From Dryocola sp051297175 (lineage in GTDB: Bacteria > Pseudomonadota > Gammaproteobacteria > Enterobacterales > Enterobacteriaceae): DNA of 64,000 nucleotides. Shown piece by piece: positions 41,687-51,063 of the stretch. Position numbers and translations under genes: made by a program. Every line of letters starts with the position of its first letter. Within the stretch, counting starts at the first letter, position 1. The stretch lies in the NCBI RefSeq assembly GCF_051297175.1, contig NZ_JBINNY010000001.1, forward strand, positions 2,356,001 to 2,420,000. The letters run 5' to 3'. The notes under the pieces are model-generated. The model searched no databases. It had not been told where the DNA came from and was given only the letters and a program-made list of their open reading frames with translations.

Positions 41687-42678
41687 TACTGACTCTCCAT
41701 ATTCAGCGGGAAATGACAGGCGTACAGGTGCGTTTTCGGGCCTGTCAGACGCGGCGTTTCAATACATTTGCGCTGCGCGTACGGGCAGCGTGGCCCAAGG
41801 CGACAGCCAATCGGCAGGTTTTCCAGCAGCGGAATCGCCCCCGGCATGGTATTGAGGCGGCTTTTGTGCGGCATCGGGCTGCCGAAGTCCGGTATCGCGC
41901 GGATCAGCGCCTGGGTGTACGGATGGTGCGGGGTGGCGATAAGCTCCTCGCTGGTTGCGCTTTCCACCGTCTGCCCGCAGTACATCACGTTGATTTTGTC
42001 CGCCCATTTGCTGAGCATTTGCAGATCGTGGCTGATGAGCAAAATCGTCGTGTTGTTGTACTGATTCAGACGGGTTAAGAGCTTGAAGATCTGCGACTGG
42101 GTGGTCGGCTCCATGGCGTTGGTTGGCTCATCGGCGATCAGCAGGCGCGGCTGGTTCGCCAGCGCAATGGCGATCATCACCTTCTGGCATTCGCCGTCGG
42201 TCAGCTCGTAGGGGTAGCTGCGCATCGCGTCTTTGTGGTCTTTGATCCCTACGCGGTGCAGCAGCTCGATGGCGCGGCGTTTGCGCCAGCCGAAGCGCTT
42301 CCACCAGCGGCCCTTAAACGTCCAGCCGGGGATATTTTGCGTAAGCTGGCGGCCCACGCGCTCAGACGGGTCAAGACAGGACTGCGGCTCCTGGAAAATC
42401 ATCGACACGTTATGGCCGACGAGGCGACGACGCTGGCGCGGCGTCAGGCGCAGCAGGTCGATATCGTCAAAGCGCATGCGGTCTGCGGTGACGCGCCAGT
42501 TGTCTTTGGTTACGCCGCAGATGGCTTTGGCAATCAGGCTCTTGCCCGAACCGGATTCGCCGACAAGCCCGCGGATCTCGCCTTCGTTGAGCGTCATGCT
42601 GACGCGGTCAACGGCCTTTACCCAGCCGTCGGACGTCATAAATTCGATGGTCAGGTTACGGATATCAAGTAATGGCAT
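41686..42678 (-). CDS. sapD: SapD, ABC transporter ATP-binding protein
   Basis: A 330-residue ATPase, the length of E. coli SapD, with Walker A GESGSGKSL, an LTDGECQKVMIAIAL signature variant and Walker B LLIADEPT. The C-terminal oligopeptide-transporter tail has cysteines (GCRLGPRCPYAQRKC) as in DppD/OppD relatives. SapD has also been tied to ATP-dependent Trk potassium uptake in E. coli. It overlaps sapC by one base. Confidence 0.95.
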   Translation of the reverse strand: MPLLDIRNLTIEFMTSDGWVKAVDRVSMTLNEGEIRGLVGESGSGKSLIAKAICGVTKDNWRVTADRMRFDDIDLLRLTPRQRRRLVGHNVSMIFQEPQSCLDPSERVGRQLTQNIPGWTFKGRWWKRFGWRKRRAIELLHRVGIKDHKDAMRSYPYELTDGECQKVMIAIALANQPRLLIADEPTNAMEPTTQSQIFKLLTRLNQYNNTTILLISHDLQMLSKWADKINVMYCGQTVESATSEELIATPHHPYTQALIRAIPDFGSPMPHKSRLNTMPGAIPLLENLPIGCRLGPRCPYAQRKCIETPRLTGPKTHLYACHFPLNMESQ

Positions 42679-43568
42679 TATTGCACCCCCGCGTTAATCG
42701 CACGGCGCAGGCCGTCGCCCAGCAGGTTGACCAGCAGCACGCTAATCATGATTGCCGCGCCCGGCAGCATCACGGTCCAGGGCGCAACGTAGATCAGCTC
42801 CAGCGCGTCGCCCAGCATCGCGCCCCATTCCGGGGAGGGAAGCTGCGCGCCGAGATCCAAAAAGCCCAGCGCCGCGATATCCAGAATCGCCATCGACAGG
42901 GCGCGGGTCACTTCCGTGACAAGCGTTGCGGCGGTATTGGGCATCACGGCGAACCATAAAATATTCAGCGTAGACGCGCCGTCCAGGCGGGCGGCAACCA
43001 CGTAATCTTTTTCCAGCTCGTCATGCACCGCGCTGTAAACCGATCGCACCATGCGTGGCAGCAGCGCCAGCCACACGGCAAACATGGCGTGGGTAAGATG
43101 CGGGCCAGCAAACGCCACCACGATAATCGCCAGCAGCAGAGAAGGAATGGAAAGCAGGGTGTCGAGAATGTGGTTGAGCACCGCTGAACGCAGGCCGTGG
43201 GTGGCACCCGCAATCACGCCGAGCACCACGCCGCAAATCGTTGCCGCAAGCGTAACGATAAACGCGCCGCCAACGGTAGGCGCCGCGCCGCTCAGCAGGC
43301 GGCTTAACACGTCCCGCCCGAGGTCATCGGTGCCGAGGAAGAAAGAAACCTCCCCGTAGCGCGACCAGGACGGCGGCAGCAGCTGATAGCCGAGGAACTG
43401 CTGGTCAAGGCCGTATGGCGCAAACACGCTGCCAAACAGGCACAGCAGCACCAGCGCGCCGCAGCCGTACAGGCCGACCATCGCCGTGGTATCACCGTAA
43501 AATTTACGCCACGTCAGGCGCAGCGTGCTTGGCGGTCGCTTCTCGCGATAGACGCTATCGTAAGGCAT
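42678..43568 (-). CDS. sapC: SapC, ABC transporter permease
   Basis: A 296-residue DppC-type permease with six predicted membrane segments, the conserved GTDDLGRDVLSRLLSGAAPT segment after the first helix and the cytoplasmic EAA-type loop near YVVAARLDGAS. It pairs with SapB; the two genes overlap by 14 bp. Confidence 0.95.
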   Translation of the reverse strand: MPYDSVYREKRPPSTLRLTWRKFYGDTTAMVGLYGCGALVLLCLFGSVFAPYGLDQQFLGYQLLPPSWSRYGEVSFFLGTDDLGRDVLSRLLSGAAPTVGGAFIVTLAATICGVVLGVIAGATHGLRSAVLNHILDTLLSIPSLLLAIIVVAFAGPHLTHAMFAVWLALLPRMVRSVYSAVHDELEKDYVVAARLDGASTLNILWFAVMPNTAATLVTEVTRALSMAILDIAALGFLDLGAQLPSPEWGAMLGDALELIYVAPWTVMLPGAAIMISVLLVNLLGDGLRRAINAGVQ

Positions 43569-44520
43569 ACCATTCCTTATGTTTCAGCGGGTTAGCCATA
43601 GCACCCAAAATATCGGAAATCACGTTAACGATGATGACCAGCGAACCGATAACCATCACGCCCGCGGAGATCGCCGCATAGTCCTGCTGGCGAATGGCGT
43701 TGATAAGCCAGCGCCCGAGGCCCGGCCAGCTAAAGACCACTTCGGTGATCATGGCGAGCGTCAGCATGGTGGAAAACTGTAGCCCGAGGCGCGGGATCAC
43801 CGGCGGCAGCGCGTTGTGCAGCACGTGGCGATGCAGAATGGTAAAGCGCGACAGCCCGCGCGTCGCCGCCGCTTTGATGTAGTTCTGGTCGAACACTTCG
43901 CTGGTGCTCAGGCGCATCAGGCGAATCACCTCGGTGGTCGGCGCTACGGCAAGCGCGACAACCGGTAGCACCATATGGCGGATTGCGCTGACGATCATTT
44001 CCTCGCGGTAGGGCGAGTCCGACAGCCACGCGTCAACCAGCGCGAAGCCGGTCACGGGCTTCACTTCGTAGAGCAGATCGAAGCGCCCCGATACGGGGAA
44101 CCAGCCCAGCGTGAGGGAGAAAAACAGCGTTAAAAGCAGGGCGAACCAGAAAACGGGAATGGAAAAACCGAGCAGCGCGAGGGCGCTAATCAGCTTGTCC
44201 TGCCATTTATTACGCGTGATGCCCGCGAGCATGCCAACGGGAATGCCGATCAGCAGCGCCAGGCCAAAGGCGAGCAGGCACAGCTCCATGGTCGCCGGGA
44301 ACACGTCGCGAAGCTGTTCGTTGATCGACTGGCCGTTGATGCTGGAAACGCCGAAATCCCAGTGCAGCAGGCTTTCGAACCAGAACACCCAGGCGTTCCA
44401 CAGCGAAGCGCCCTGCAAAGGCGCGTGCGGGGTAAAGTAGTTCAGGCTAAAGCCGACCATCGCGAGGAATAACAGCGTGATGAGCAGCAGTAACAAACGC
44501 CTCAGGGTAAAGATGATCAT
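43555..44520 (-). CDS. sapB: SapB, ABC transporter permease
   Basis: A 321-residue DppB-type permease. The N-terminal membrane helix IIFTLRRLLLLLITLLFLAMVG (listed by position 2-23), the periplasmic segment and the EAA-type loop NYIKAAATRGLSRF are in family positions. Its length equals that of E. coli SapB. The start overlaps the sapA stop by 4 bp. Confidence 0.95.
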   Translation of the reverse strand: MIIFTLRRLLLLLITLLFLAMVGFSLNYFTPHAPLQGASLWNAWVFWFESLLHWDFGVSSINGQSINEQLRDVFPATMELCLLAFGLALLIGIPVGMLAGITRNKWQDKLISALALLGFSIPVFWFALLLTLFFSLTLGWFPVSGRFDLLYEVKPVTGFALVDAWLSDSPYREEMIVSAIRHMVLPVVALAVAPTTEVIRLMRLSTSEVFDQNYIKAAATRGLSRFTILHRHVLHNALPPVIPRLGLQFSTMLTLAMITEVVFSWPGLGRWLINAIRQQDYAAISAGVMVIGSLVIIVNVISDILGAMANPLKHKEWYALR

Positions 44521-46166
44521 GGTTTTTTCACCTCTACGTCTTCACGAGAAACCCCGGCAAAGGACGCGTTGCCAAACGGGCTGAGCACCAGCCCTTTGAT
44601 GTCGTAACGGAAAGCCTGCAGGCGCAAAGAAGAGGCCAGCGGCAGCACCGGCAGCTCCTTGGCTAAGATATCCTGCGCCTGGTTGTAGGCTTCAATGCGC
44701 GAAGCGAGCTGCTGGGAGGCGAGGGCCTTTTGCAGAACCTTGTCGAATTCCGGATCGCACCAGCGAGCATAGTTGGTTTGCGAGCGAATCGCCGCACAGC
44801 TCAGCATCGGGCGGAAGAAGCTGTCCGGGTCGTTACTGTCGGTTGCCCAGCCGGCGAGCGTCAGATCGTGGTTCATGTCCATCAGGCGCGCCTCCTGGAA
44901 GCGGCCCTCAACCGGCACGATAATCACCTTCACGCCAATCTGCGCCATGTCCGCCTGAATCAGCTCGGCGGTTTTCAAGGGGCTTGGGTTCCAGGCCTGG
45001 GAGCTGGTCGGCACCCAAAGACGCAGTTCGAGGTTGTTAATGCCCAGCGCTTTCAGCCGCTGGCGCGCCTTTTCCGGATTGTATTCGGTGATTTTCGAAT
45101 CGCTGTCGTAGGCCCACGACGCGCGCGGCAAAATCGACGCCGCGGTTTCCGCCGTTCCGTAGTAAATGGACTGCATCAGCCGCTGGTTATTGATCGCCAG
45201 CGCGAGGGCGTGGCGCACTTCCGGGTTATTCATCGGCGCTTTATTGGTGTTAAAGGCCAGATAGGCGATGTTCATGCCGGGGCGCAAGGTCAGGCGCAGG
45301 CGCGGATCGTCGCGCAGGATGGTCAGCTGGCTGGCGGCGGGATAGGCCAGCACGTCACATTCGCCGGTAAGCAGCTTGGACAAACGCCCGGTGCCGCCTG
45401 AACCCAGGTCCAGCACCACCTGCGGCATCAGCGGAACGCCGCGCCAGAATTTCGGGTTGCGGGCAAGGCGGATGTACTGCCCGGCGCGATACTCGCTCAG
45501 CTGGAACGGGCCGGTGCCCACCGGCTGGCGGTCCATCAGCTCCTGACGGTCGATTTTGGTCAGCTGCCCCGCGTATTCGGCGGACATCACCGAGGCGTAG
45601 TGGGTTGCCATATGCCACAGGAAGGACGCGTCCGGCTTTTCCAGGCGGAACTCAACGGTGTTGTTATCCAGCCTGCGGACGCTTTTCACCGAGTCCGGGA
45701 ACTGGAGGCTGTCGAAATAGGGATAGTTCCCGCCGTTGACGTTGTGCCACGGGTGCTTGCGGTCAAAGATGCGCTGGAAGCTGAATACCACGTCGTCGGC
45801 GTTCAGGGCGCGCGTCGGCTTAAACCACGGGGTTGTCTGGAACTGCACGTTCGGGCGCAGGTGGAAGCGGTAGGTCGCGCCGTTGTCCAGCACCTCCCAG
45901 CTTTGCGCAAGCTCGGGGACCAGGCGATAGGTATAGGGGTCAACGTCAAGCAGGCGGTCATAGAGCTGTGCGGCGAGCGTGTCGACGGTCAGCCCGCCGC
46001 TGGCCATCTGCGGGTTGAAGGTGTTGACCTGGCCGTTAACACAGTACACAAACCCACTCTTGCGAATGTCGTCTGGCTTATTTTCAGGCGCAGCAGGCGT
46101 AGCGGCCGTTGCCACGCCGCTCAGGCAGCTGAGACTCAGTAAGAGGGAGGGGATAATTCCGCGCAT
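44517..46166 (-). CDS. sapA: SapA, periplasmic peptide-binding protein
   Basis: A 549-residue DppA/OppA-family binding protein with signal peptide MRGIIPSLLLSLSCLSG and cleavage near ATA-AT. The mature part matches E. coli SapA (547 aa) along its length, including DPYTYRLVPELAQSWEVLDNG and ILPRASWAYD. The start at 46166 is preferred to an in-frame ATG at 46226, because it gives a proper signal peptide and the family length. It leads the sapABCDF operon. Confidence 0.95.
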   Translation of the reverse strand: MRGIIPSLLLSLSCLSGVATAATPAAPENKPDDIRKSGFVYCVNGQVNTFNPQMASGGLTVDTLAAQLYDRLLDVDPYTYRLVPELAQSWEVLDNGATYRFHLRPNVQFQTTPWFKPTRALNADDVVFSFQRIFDRKHPWHNVNGGNYPYFDSLQFPDSVKSVRRLDNNTVEFRLEKPDASFLWHMATHYASVMSAEYAGQLTKIDRQELMDRQPVGTGPFQLSEYRAGQYIRLARNPKFWRGVPLMPQVVLDLGSGGTGRLSKLLTGECDVLAYPAASQLTILRDDPRLRLTLRPGMNIAYLAFNTNKAPMNNPEVRHALALAINNQRLMQSIYYGTAETAASILPRASWAYDSDSKITEYNPEKARQRLKALGINNLELRLWVPTSSQAWNPSPLKTAELIQADMAQIGVKVIIVPVEGRFQEARLMDMNHDLTLAGWATDSNDPDSFFRPMLSCAAIRSQTNYARWCDPEFDKVLQKALASQQLASRIEAYNQAQDILAKELPVLPLASSLRLQAFRYDIKGLVLSPFGNASFAGVSREDVEVKKP

Positions 46167-46262
46167 AAGTTTTTGAGTTTTCAAAGGTGATAGCCAAAGT
46201 GTATCGCACTCTGCGGGGCTTCCCAAAATATGTCAGGCTTTTTGCCTTTTTTATAAACAAAG

Positions 46263-46299
46263 GGCGCAAAAAACGCGTGGATTTGCTGTTTTTTGCGCC
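46263..46299 (-). terminator. Perfect 11-bp stem terminator between the phosphatase gene and sapA
   Basis: GGCGCAAAAAA (46263-46273) and TTTTTTGCGCC (46289-46299) are perfect complements with a 15-nt loop. The T-rich arm makes it a plausible bidirectional terminator that separates the upstream gene from sapABCDF. Confidence 0.75.
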
Positions 46300-46356
46300 G
46301 GATGCGGCCCTGGCTAAAAATCTGTAAGGCCGCTGTCAGGGCGTTTCAGGAGCGAA

Positions 46357-48273
46357 TCAGAAAGCGTAGCTGGCGTTTAGCGTGCCGTTAAAACCGGTGC
46401 TGCTGCGATCGGCGGCCAGCACGTTGACGCCGGCCGCAAGCGTCAGGTTGCCCCGCGCCGCGCTCAGGTTAATACCCGCTTTATAAAGGTTATCGCTATC
46501 GAAGGCGGAAACCTGATTCACGCCGATCCCGTACAGGGAGGCGTGCGAGGTGCTTTGTGCATTATCGAGCAGGCGTTCATAGCCCACGTTAAGGCCCGGC
46601 GTAACCGTCCAGCTGCCCGGAACAAAAGGCTTCAGGCGAATATCGAGATTGCTCACCAGGCTGGTTTGCGTTTCGTTGCTGCCGTCAACGTCAAGCGCCG
46701 CTTCGCTGTCCGTTTCCTGAACGCCTTTCAGATACAGATGCGTTACCTGCACGCCGAGGCTTGGGTCAAACGTCACTACGCCGGGCACCAGCCAGCCTAT
46801 GCCCGCTCGGGCGCTGTAAAACTGCCCGCTGCTGTCGCCGTTTGCCGTGCCCAGCCCGCCGCCGGGCCTGCGCTCGCTTTGATAATCAACGTACCCGGCG
46901 TTGCCCTGCAGCGTGGCGTAAGGCCCGTCCTGCAAAGAGCGCAGCGCGTAGCGGCCCCCGAGCGTAATAAAGGTGGAGTTGGTTTTTACCTCATCGGCAT
47001 TGCTGCTCACCGCGCCGTGGCCGTAGCCCAGACTGGCGTTCACCGCCAGCCGCTCGCTGCTGCGCCAGGTGCTGCCCACCACGGCACCGGCAGAGTGTTC
47101 GCTGCTGCTGCCGGTCGCGCTGCTGCCGTTGGTGCCTAAATAGCTGTCCATGCCCGCAAGCCATACGGCGGCGTCGCCTACGGCAAGCGTATTCCCGGCA
47201 ATCAGGGGCGCGATGCGATCGTTTATCTGCGAGGGAGCGCGCAAAAGGTAGCTTTGCGCATCGGCATGCACCTGGCCGCCAATACGTTTTTCCATGCCGC
47301 CAAGCGAGCCGCCGTCGACGGCCGACTGGAGATAATAGTTATACGCGGTGTAGCGCCCGGAAAGCGGGGAGTCCTGGAGCGCGTTCAGAAACGCCGCGCC
47401 CGCCGCCGCGTTGCCGGTGAAACTCGCCTGGCCGGGAAGCTGCGCATAGCGCACCATTTTGGCCCGCAGGACGTAAATAGTTTCCTGGCTCAGCCCAAGC
47501 CCCTGCTTAAGGTAGTTATCGACGCTGCCGTAGCTGGCAACGATCTGATCGAACCCCGCCTGCAGCCAGTTGGCCTGCACGCCCATCAGCGTGCGGTAGC
47601 TTTCCTGCATCGAGGCGGGAAGCGCCGCCACCGCCGCGTTGACCCGCGCGGCGGTATATTCATTGGTAGCGAGATAATCCTGCATGATGGTCGCGGCATC
47701 GACGCCTGCGATGGACTGTAAAAGCGCCGCCGTCCAGCCGGTACGGTCTTTGCCCGCCGTGCAGTGGAACAGCGCCGCGCCGTCGGCGGTTGCCAGCTCG
47801 TTGAAAATATCGGCCATGCCGCCTCGCGCGTAATCGCTGGTTACGAAGCTGCGCTCCGCGTCTTCCATCATGGTGTTGATAGCGGCTGGCGTCATGCTGT
47901 CGAGGGTGCCGGGCACGCTGCCGTTGCTTTGGCTGCCGATGAGATCGACGTTGAGATAGGTCGCGCCGGCGGGCAGCGTGTCGGGCGTGGTGGCGATTTC
48001 AGCCGGGGTGCGTAAATCAATCACGCTGGTGATATTCAGCGTATTCATCACGCTCAAATCGGCGGCCGTGGGCGTGAGGGCGTTGGAACGATAGAAAACG
48101 CCGCCGCGCATCACGCCGTTATGGCTGGTGGCGTAGGGGGTATCCACTCCCGCCACGTCCCGGAAATTATCCATCCCCTTGAGATGAGGCGTATTGAGCG
48201 CTAAACCTTCCGCCCGTGCGCCCGAGCAGGCCAAACAAATCATAGATGCGATAAATGCTTTATTCTTTTTCAA
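46357..48273 (-). CDS. Tyrosine-phosphatase/autotransporter fusion protein
   Basis: A 638-residue protein with a Sec signal peptide (cleavage near ARA-EG, 21-22), a PtpB/LipA-type tyrosine phosphatase domain (about 25-300) and a C-terminal autotransporter beta-barrel (about 385-638) ending in the aromatic SYAF. The phosphatase has GMDNFRDVAG, SVIDLRTPAE and an intact P-loop HCTAGKDRTGW (C171, R177). The phosphatase should therefore be displayed on or released from the cell surface. E. coli K-12 has the puu genes between sapA and pspF, not this gene. Its natural substrate is unknown. Confidence 0.87.
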   Translation of the reverse strand: MKKNKAFIASMICLACSGARAEGLALNTPHLKGMDNFRDVAGVDTPYATSHNGVMRGGVFYRSNALTPTAADLSVMNTLNITSVIDLRTPAEIATTPDTLPAGATYLNVDLIGSQSNGSVPGTLDSMTPAAINTMMEDAERSFVTSDYARGGMADIFNELATADGAALFHCTAGKDRTGWTAALLQSIAGVDAATIMQDYLATNEYTAARVNAAVAALPASMQESYRTLMGVQANWLQAGFDQIVASYGSVDNYLKQGLGLSQETIYVLRAKMVRYAQLPGQASFTGNAAAGAAFLNALQDSPLSGRYTAYNYYLQSAVDGGSLGGMEKRIGGQVHADAQSYLLRAPSQINDRIAPLIAGNTLAVGDAAVWLAGMDSYLGTNGSSATGSSSEHSAGAVVGSTWRSSERLAVNASLGYGHGAVSSNADEVKTNSTFITLGGRYALRSLQDGPYATLQGNAGYVDYQSERRPGGGLGTANGDSSGQFYSARAGIGWLVPGVVTFDPSLGVQVTHLYLKGVQETDSEAALDVDGSNETQTSLVSNLDIRLKPFVPGSWTVTPGLNVGYERLLDNAQSTSHASLYGIGVNQVSAFDSDNLYKAGINLSAARGNLTLAAGVNVLAADRSSTGFNGTLNASYAF

Positions 48274-48454
48274 AACAGTCCCTTATCCAGTGTTTGCAAT
48301 CCGTGCTGATTGTAGGGCGGCATTATGAAAGAAAATTTACAGGCGGTTCAGTGCGGTGCTTAGCACTCTAACGATGTTGGTGGAATCCACCTGAACGAGC
48401 GTCGGGAGAAGGGGCTAAAAGGTTGCGCGGAAGAAATAGCAGACAAATCAACAG

Positions 48455-48475
48455 GGCTGGCATGTAAATCCAGCC
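48455..48475 (+). terminator. Hairpin after pspF
   Basis: GGCTGG (48455-48460) and CCAGCC (48470-48475) form a stem followed on the plus strand by TTTTATCTGTTTTT. The T tract faces away from pspF transcription, so its role for pspF is unclear. The remaining gap to 48273 shows nothing recognisable. Confidence 0.45.
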
Positions 48476-48487
48476 TTTTATCTGTTT

Positions 48488-49480
48488 TTAAAGGGTATGC
48501 ACGGTTGGGGAAATATCGTGCTTTTTAAGCAGCGCGCGCAGCTGATGGTAGGTCAGCCCCAGCAGGTCGGCGGCCTTGCGCTGGTTGTACAGCGCCTTGC
48601 TCAGACTCTGCGTCACCAGCGCTTTTTCCTGCTCGTTCTGCCATTTACGCAGGTCGATGGGAAGCGTAGGGCTTACGTCGGATTTGATCGGTTCGGGCCG
48701 TGTCGTGCTGCGGGCGAAGGGGTCTAAAATCACTTCGTCCACCGGCTCGTCGCTGCTGCCGTGTCGATAGACCGAGCGTTCCACCACGTTTTTCAGCTCG
48801 CGAATATTGCCCGGCCAGCCGTAGTTAAGCAGCGTCCGCTGGGCTTCCTCGGTAAAGCCGGGGAACAGTGGGAGCTGCAGTTCGCGGCACATCTGAATGG
48901 CGAAATGCTCCGCCATCAGCATGATATCGGGCTGACGTTCGCGCAGCGGCGGCAGGGTGACGACGTCGAATGCCAGCCGGTCGAGCAGGTCGGCGCGGAA
49001 TTTGCCTTCTTCCGCGAGCTTCGGCAGATCGGCATTGGTTGCGCATACCAGGCGCACGTTTACCTGGAGCGGCTGGCTGCCGCCGACGCGCTCCAGCTCG
49101 CCGTATTCCACCACGCGCAGCAGCTTTTCCTGCACCATCATCGGCGCGGTGGCAAGCTCGTCAAGAAACAGCGTGCCGCCGTCCGCGCGCTCAAAGCGGC
49201 CCGGATGGCGTTTTTGCGCGCCGGTAAACGCGCCCGCCTCGTGGCCGAAAAGCTCAGAGTCGAGCAGATTGTCGTTTAGCGCCGCGCAGTTCAGCGAAAT
49301 AAACGGCCCCTGCCAGCGGCGGGAGAGGAAGTGAAGGCGGTTAGCAATCAGCTCTTTACCGGTGCCGCGTTCGCCGATCACCAGCACGGGCTTTTCGAGC
49401 GGGGCGAGACGGGAAACCTGCTCAAGCACTTCAAGAAAGCTGTTAGCCTCGCCGATGAGATTATCTTTTTGTTCAGCCAT
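48488..49480 (-). CDS. pspF: PspF, sigma-54 enhancer-binding activator of the psp operon
   Basis: A 330-residue AAA+ activator without a receiver domain. Walker A is GERGTGKE (36-43), the sigma-54 contact loop is GAFTGA (83-88), and W56, the residue contacted by PspA in E. coli, is kept. The C-terminus carries a Fis-type helix-turn-helix (KAADLLGLTYHQLRALLKKH). The ATG at 49480 matches the E. coli start; an upstream ATG is less likely. It is divergent from pspA. Confidence 0.95.
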   Translation of the reverse strand: MAEQKDNLIGEANSFLEVLEQVSRLAPLEKPVLVIGERGTGKELIANRLHFLSRRWQGPFISLNCAALNDNLLDSELFGHEAGAFTGAQKRHPGRFERADGGTLFLDELATAPMMVQEKLLRVVEYGELERVGGSQPLQVNVRLVCATNADLPKLAEEGKFRADLLDRLAFDVVTLPPLRERQPDIMLMAEHFAIQMCRELQLPLFPGFTEEAQRTLLNYGWPGNIRELKNVVERSVYRHGSSDEPVDEVILDPFARSTTRPEPIKSDVSPTLPIDLRKWQNEQEKALVTQSLSKALYNQRKAADLLGLTYHQLRALLKKHDISPTVHTL

Positions 49481-49578
49481 GATGAAATTAACCAACTGTT
49501 AGCGAATATCACCACTATAAACGCAACGTGCACAGAGTCAAATTTAATCACTTCTTTTAAAATCAATAAGATAAAAAG

Positions 49579-49595
49579 TTGGCACGGCATTTGTA
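49579..49595 (+). promoter_or_regulatory. Sigma-54 promoter of pspABCD
   Basis: TTGGCACGGCATTTGTA has the -24 GG and -12 elements of sigma-54 promoters, and it lies 58 bp before pspA as in E. coli. PspF would bind upstream, in the AT-rich stretch near 49500-49570; AATCAATAAGATA there is a partial IHF-like match. Confidence 0.9.
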
Positions 49596-49653
49596 TTAAT
49601 CATGGTGTGCAGGGTGCCAGGCACCTGAAATAATGACTAAAGAGGATTGAATT

Positions 49654-50325
49654 ATGGGTATTTTTTCTCGTTTCGCCGACATCGTGAATGCCAACATCAA
49701 CTCGCTGCTGGAAAAAGCGGAAGATCCGCAGAAGCTGGTACGCCTGATGATTCAGGAAATGGAAGACACGCTCGTTGAAGTGCGTTCCACCTCGGCTCGC
49801 GCGCTGGCAGAAAAGAAACAGCTTTCCCGCCGCGTAGAACAGGCCACCGCTCAGCAGGCCGAATGGCAGGAAAAAGCCGAACTGGCGCTGCGTAAAGATA
49901 AAGAAGATTTGGCCCGTGCGGCGCTTATCGAAAAACAGAACTTAACCGACCTGATCGCCACCCTGGAAGATGAAGTGGTTCACGTCGATGAAACCCTGGC
50001 GCGTATGAAAAAAGAAATTGGCGAGCTGGAAAACAAACTCAGCGAAACCCGCGCGCGCCAGCAGGCCTTAACGCTTCGTCACCAGGCCGCATCGTCTTCA
50101 CGCGACGTGCGTCGTCAGCTGGACAGCGGTAAGCTGGATGAAGCAATGGCTCGTTTTGAGTCATTCGAACGCCGCATCGACCAGATGGAATCTGAAGCCG
50201 AAAGCCACAGCTTCGGCAAACAGAAGAATCTGGACACCCAGTTCGCCGAACTGAAGGCCGACGATGAAATCAGCGAGCAGCTCGCCGCGCTGAAAGCAAA
50301 AATGAACGGTCAGGATCGCGGTTAA
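49654..50325 (+). CDS. pspA: PspA, phage-shock protein/membrane-stress effector
   Basis: A 223-residue coiled-coil protein (E. coli 222 aa) of the PspA/IM30/ESCRT-III-like family. It inhibits PspF when there is no stress and supports damaged inner membranes when released. The N-terminal amphipathic helix (MGIFSRFADIVNANINSLL) and long helices rich in Glu, Arg and Ala are evident. GAGGA precedes the ATG. Confidence 0.97.
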   Translation: MGIFSRFADIVNANINSLLEKAEDPQKLVRLMIQEMEDTLVEVRSTSARALAEKKQLSRRVEQATAQQAEWQEKAELALRKDKEDLARAALIEKQNLTDLIATLEDEVVHVDETLARMKKEIGELENKLSETRARQQALTLRHQAASSSRDVRRQLDSGKLDEAMARFESFERRIDQMESEAESHSFGKQKNLDTQFAELKADDEISEQLAALKAKMNGQDRG

Positions 50326-50386
50326 TTTTCCTTAACTGCGGTTGTGCGGGACACACCGCAGTTATTCTGAATTGTAAGGAGTACAC

Positions 50387-50614
50387 ATGAGCGCGCTTTT
50401 TCTGGCCATTCCGTTAACGATTTTCGTGTTGTTTGTTGCCCCCATCTGGCTGTGGTTGCATTACAACGATCGCGCAGCCAACGGCGGGCAGCTTTCACAA
50501 AGCGAACAGCAGCGGCTGGCACAGCTCACTGACGAGGCGCAACGTATGCGCGACCGTATTCAGTCGCTGGAACAGATCCTTGATGCCGAACATCCGAACT
50601 GGAGAGACAAATAA
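50387..50614 (+). CDS. pspB: PspB, phage-shock membrane protein
   Basis: A 75-residue protein with one N-terminal membrane segment (about 5-26, containing FVAPIWLWLHY) and a C-terminal coiled coil. It matches E. coli PspB (74 aa), which with PspC senses membrane stress and releases PspF from PspA. It overlaps pspC by one base. Confidence 0.95.
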   Translation: MSALFLAIPLTIFVLFVAPIWLWLHYNDRAANGGQLSQSEQQRLAQLTDEAQRMRDRIQSLEQILDAEHPNWRDK

Positions 50615-50973
50615 TGGCGAATTCATTTTCCGGTCGTAAATTATGGCGAATCCCTGAAAAGGGCATGTTGAAGGGCGTCTGCGCGGGGATCGCGCAATAC
50701 CTTGATGTACCTGTCAAATTGGTACGCCTGATCGTGGTTTTATCGATGATTTTTGGCCTGTTCTTCTTTGCGCTGGTGGCCTACATCGCCCTGACATTTA
50801 TTCTCGATCCGATGCCCCACGGCGCGGATCGCGAAAAACCCCAGCCGACCAACAGCGACCTGCTTAACGAAGTGGACGCGCAGCTGGCCGAAGGGGAGCA
50901 GCGGTTACGTTCGATGGAGCGCTACATAACGTCCGATACCTTCACGTTACGCAGCCGTTTTCGTCAGCTTTAA
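50614..50973 (+). CDS. pspC: PspC, phage-shock sensor membrane protein
   Basis: A 119-residue protein with a PspC domain: LWRIPEKGMLKGVCAGIAQYL followed by one strong membrane segment (about 40-65) and a leucine-rich C-terminus. It partners PspB. A CCCTCTCC/GGAGAGGG hairpin (50991-51010) lies in the 90-bp gap to pspD. Confidence 0.95.
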   Translation: MANSFSGRKLWRIPEKGMLKGVCAGIAQYLDVPVKLVRLIVVLSMIFGLFFFALVAYIALTFILDPMPHGADREKPQPTNSDLLNEVDAQLAEGEQRLRSMERYITSDTFTLRSRFRQL

Positions 50974-51063
50974 TCAAATCCCGGTTACCTCCCTCTCCTG
51001 GGGGAGAGGGCCGGGCTGAGGGCGTTCGGGCCGCACCACAATATCCTGATTTAAGGAGATCTC

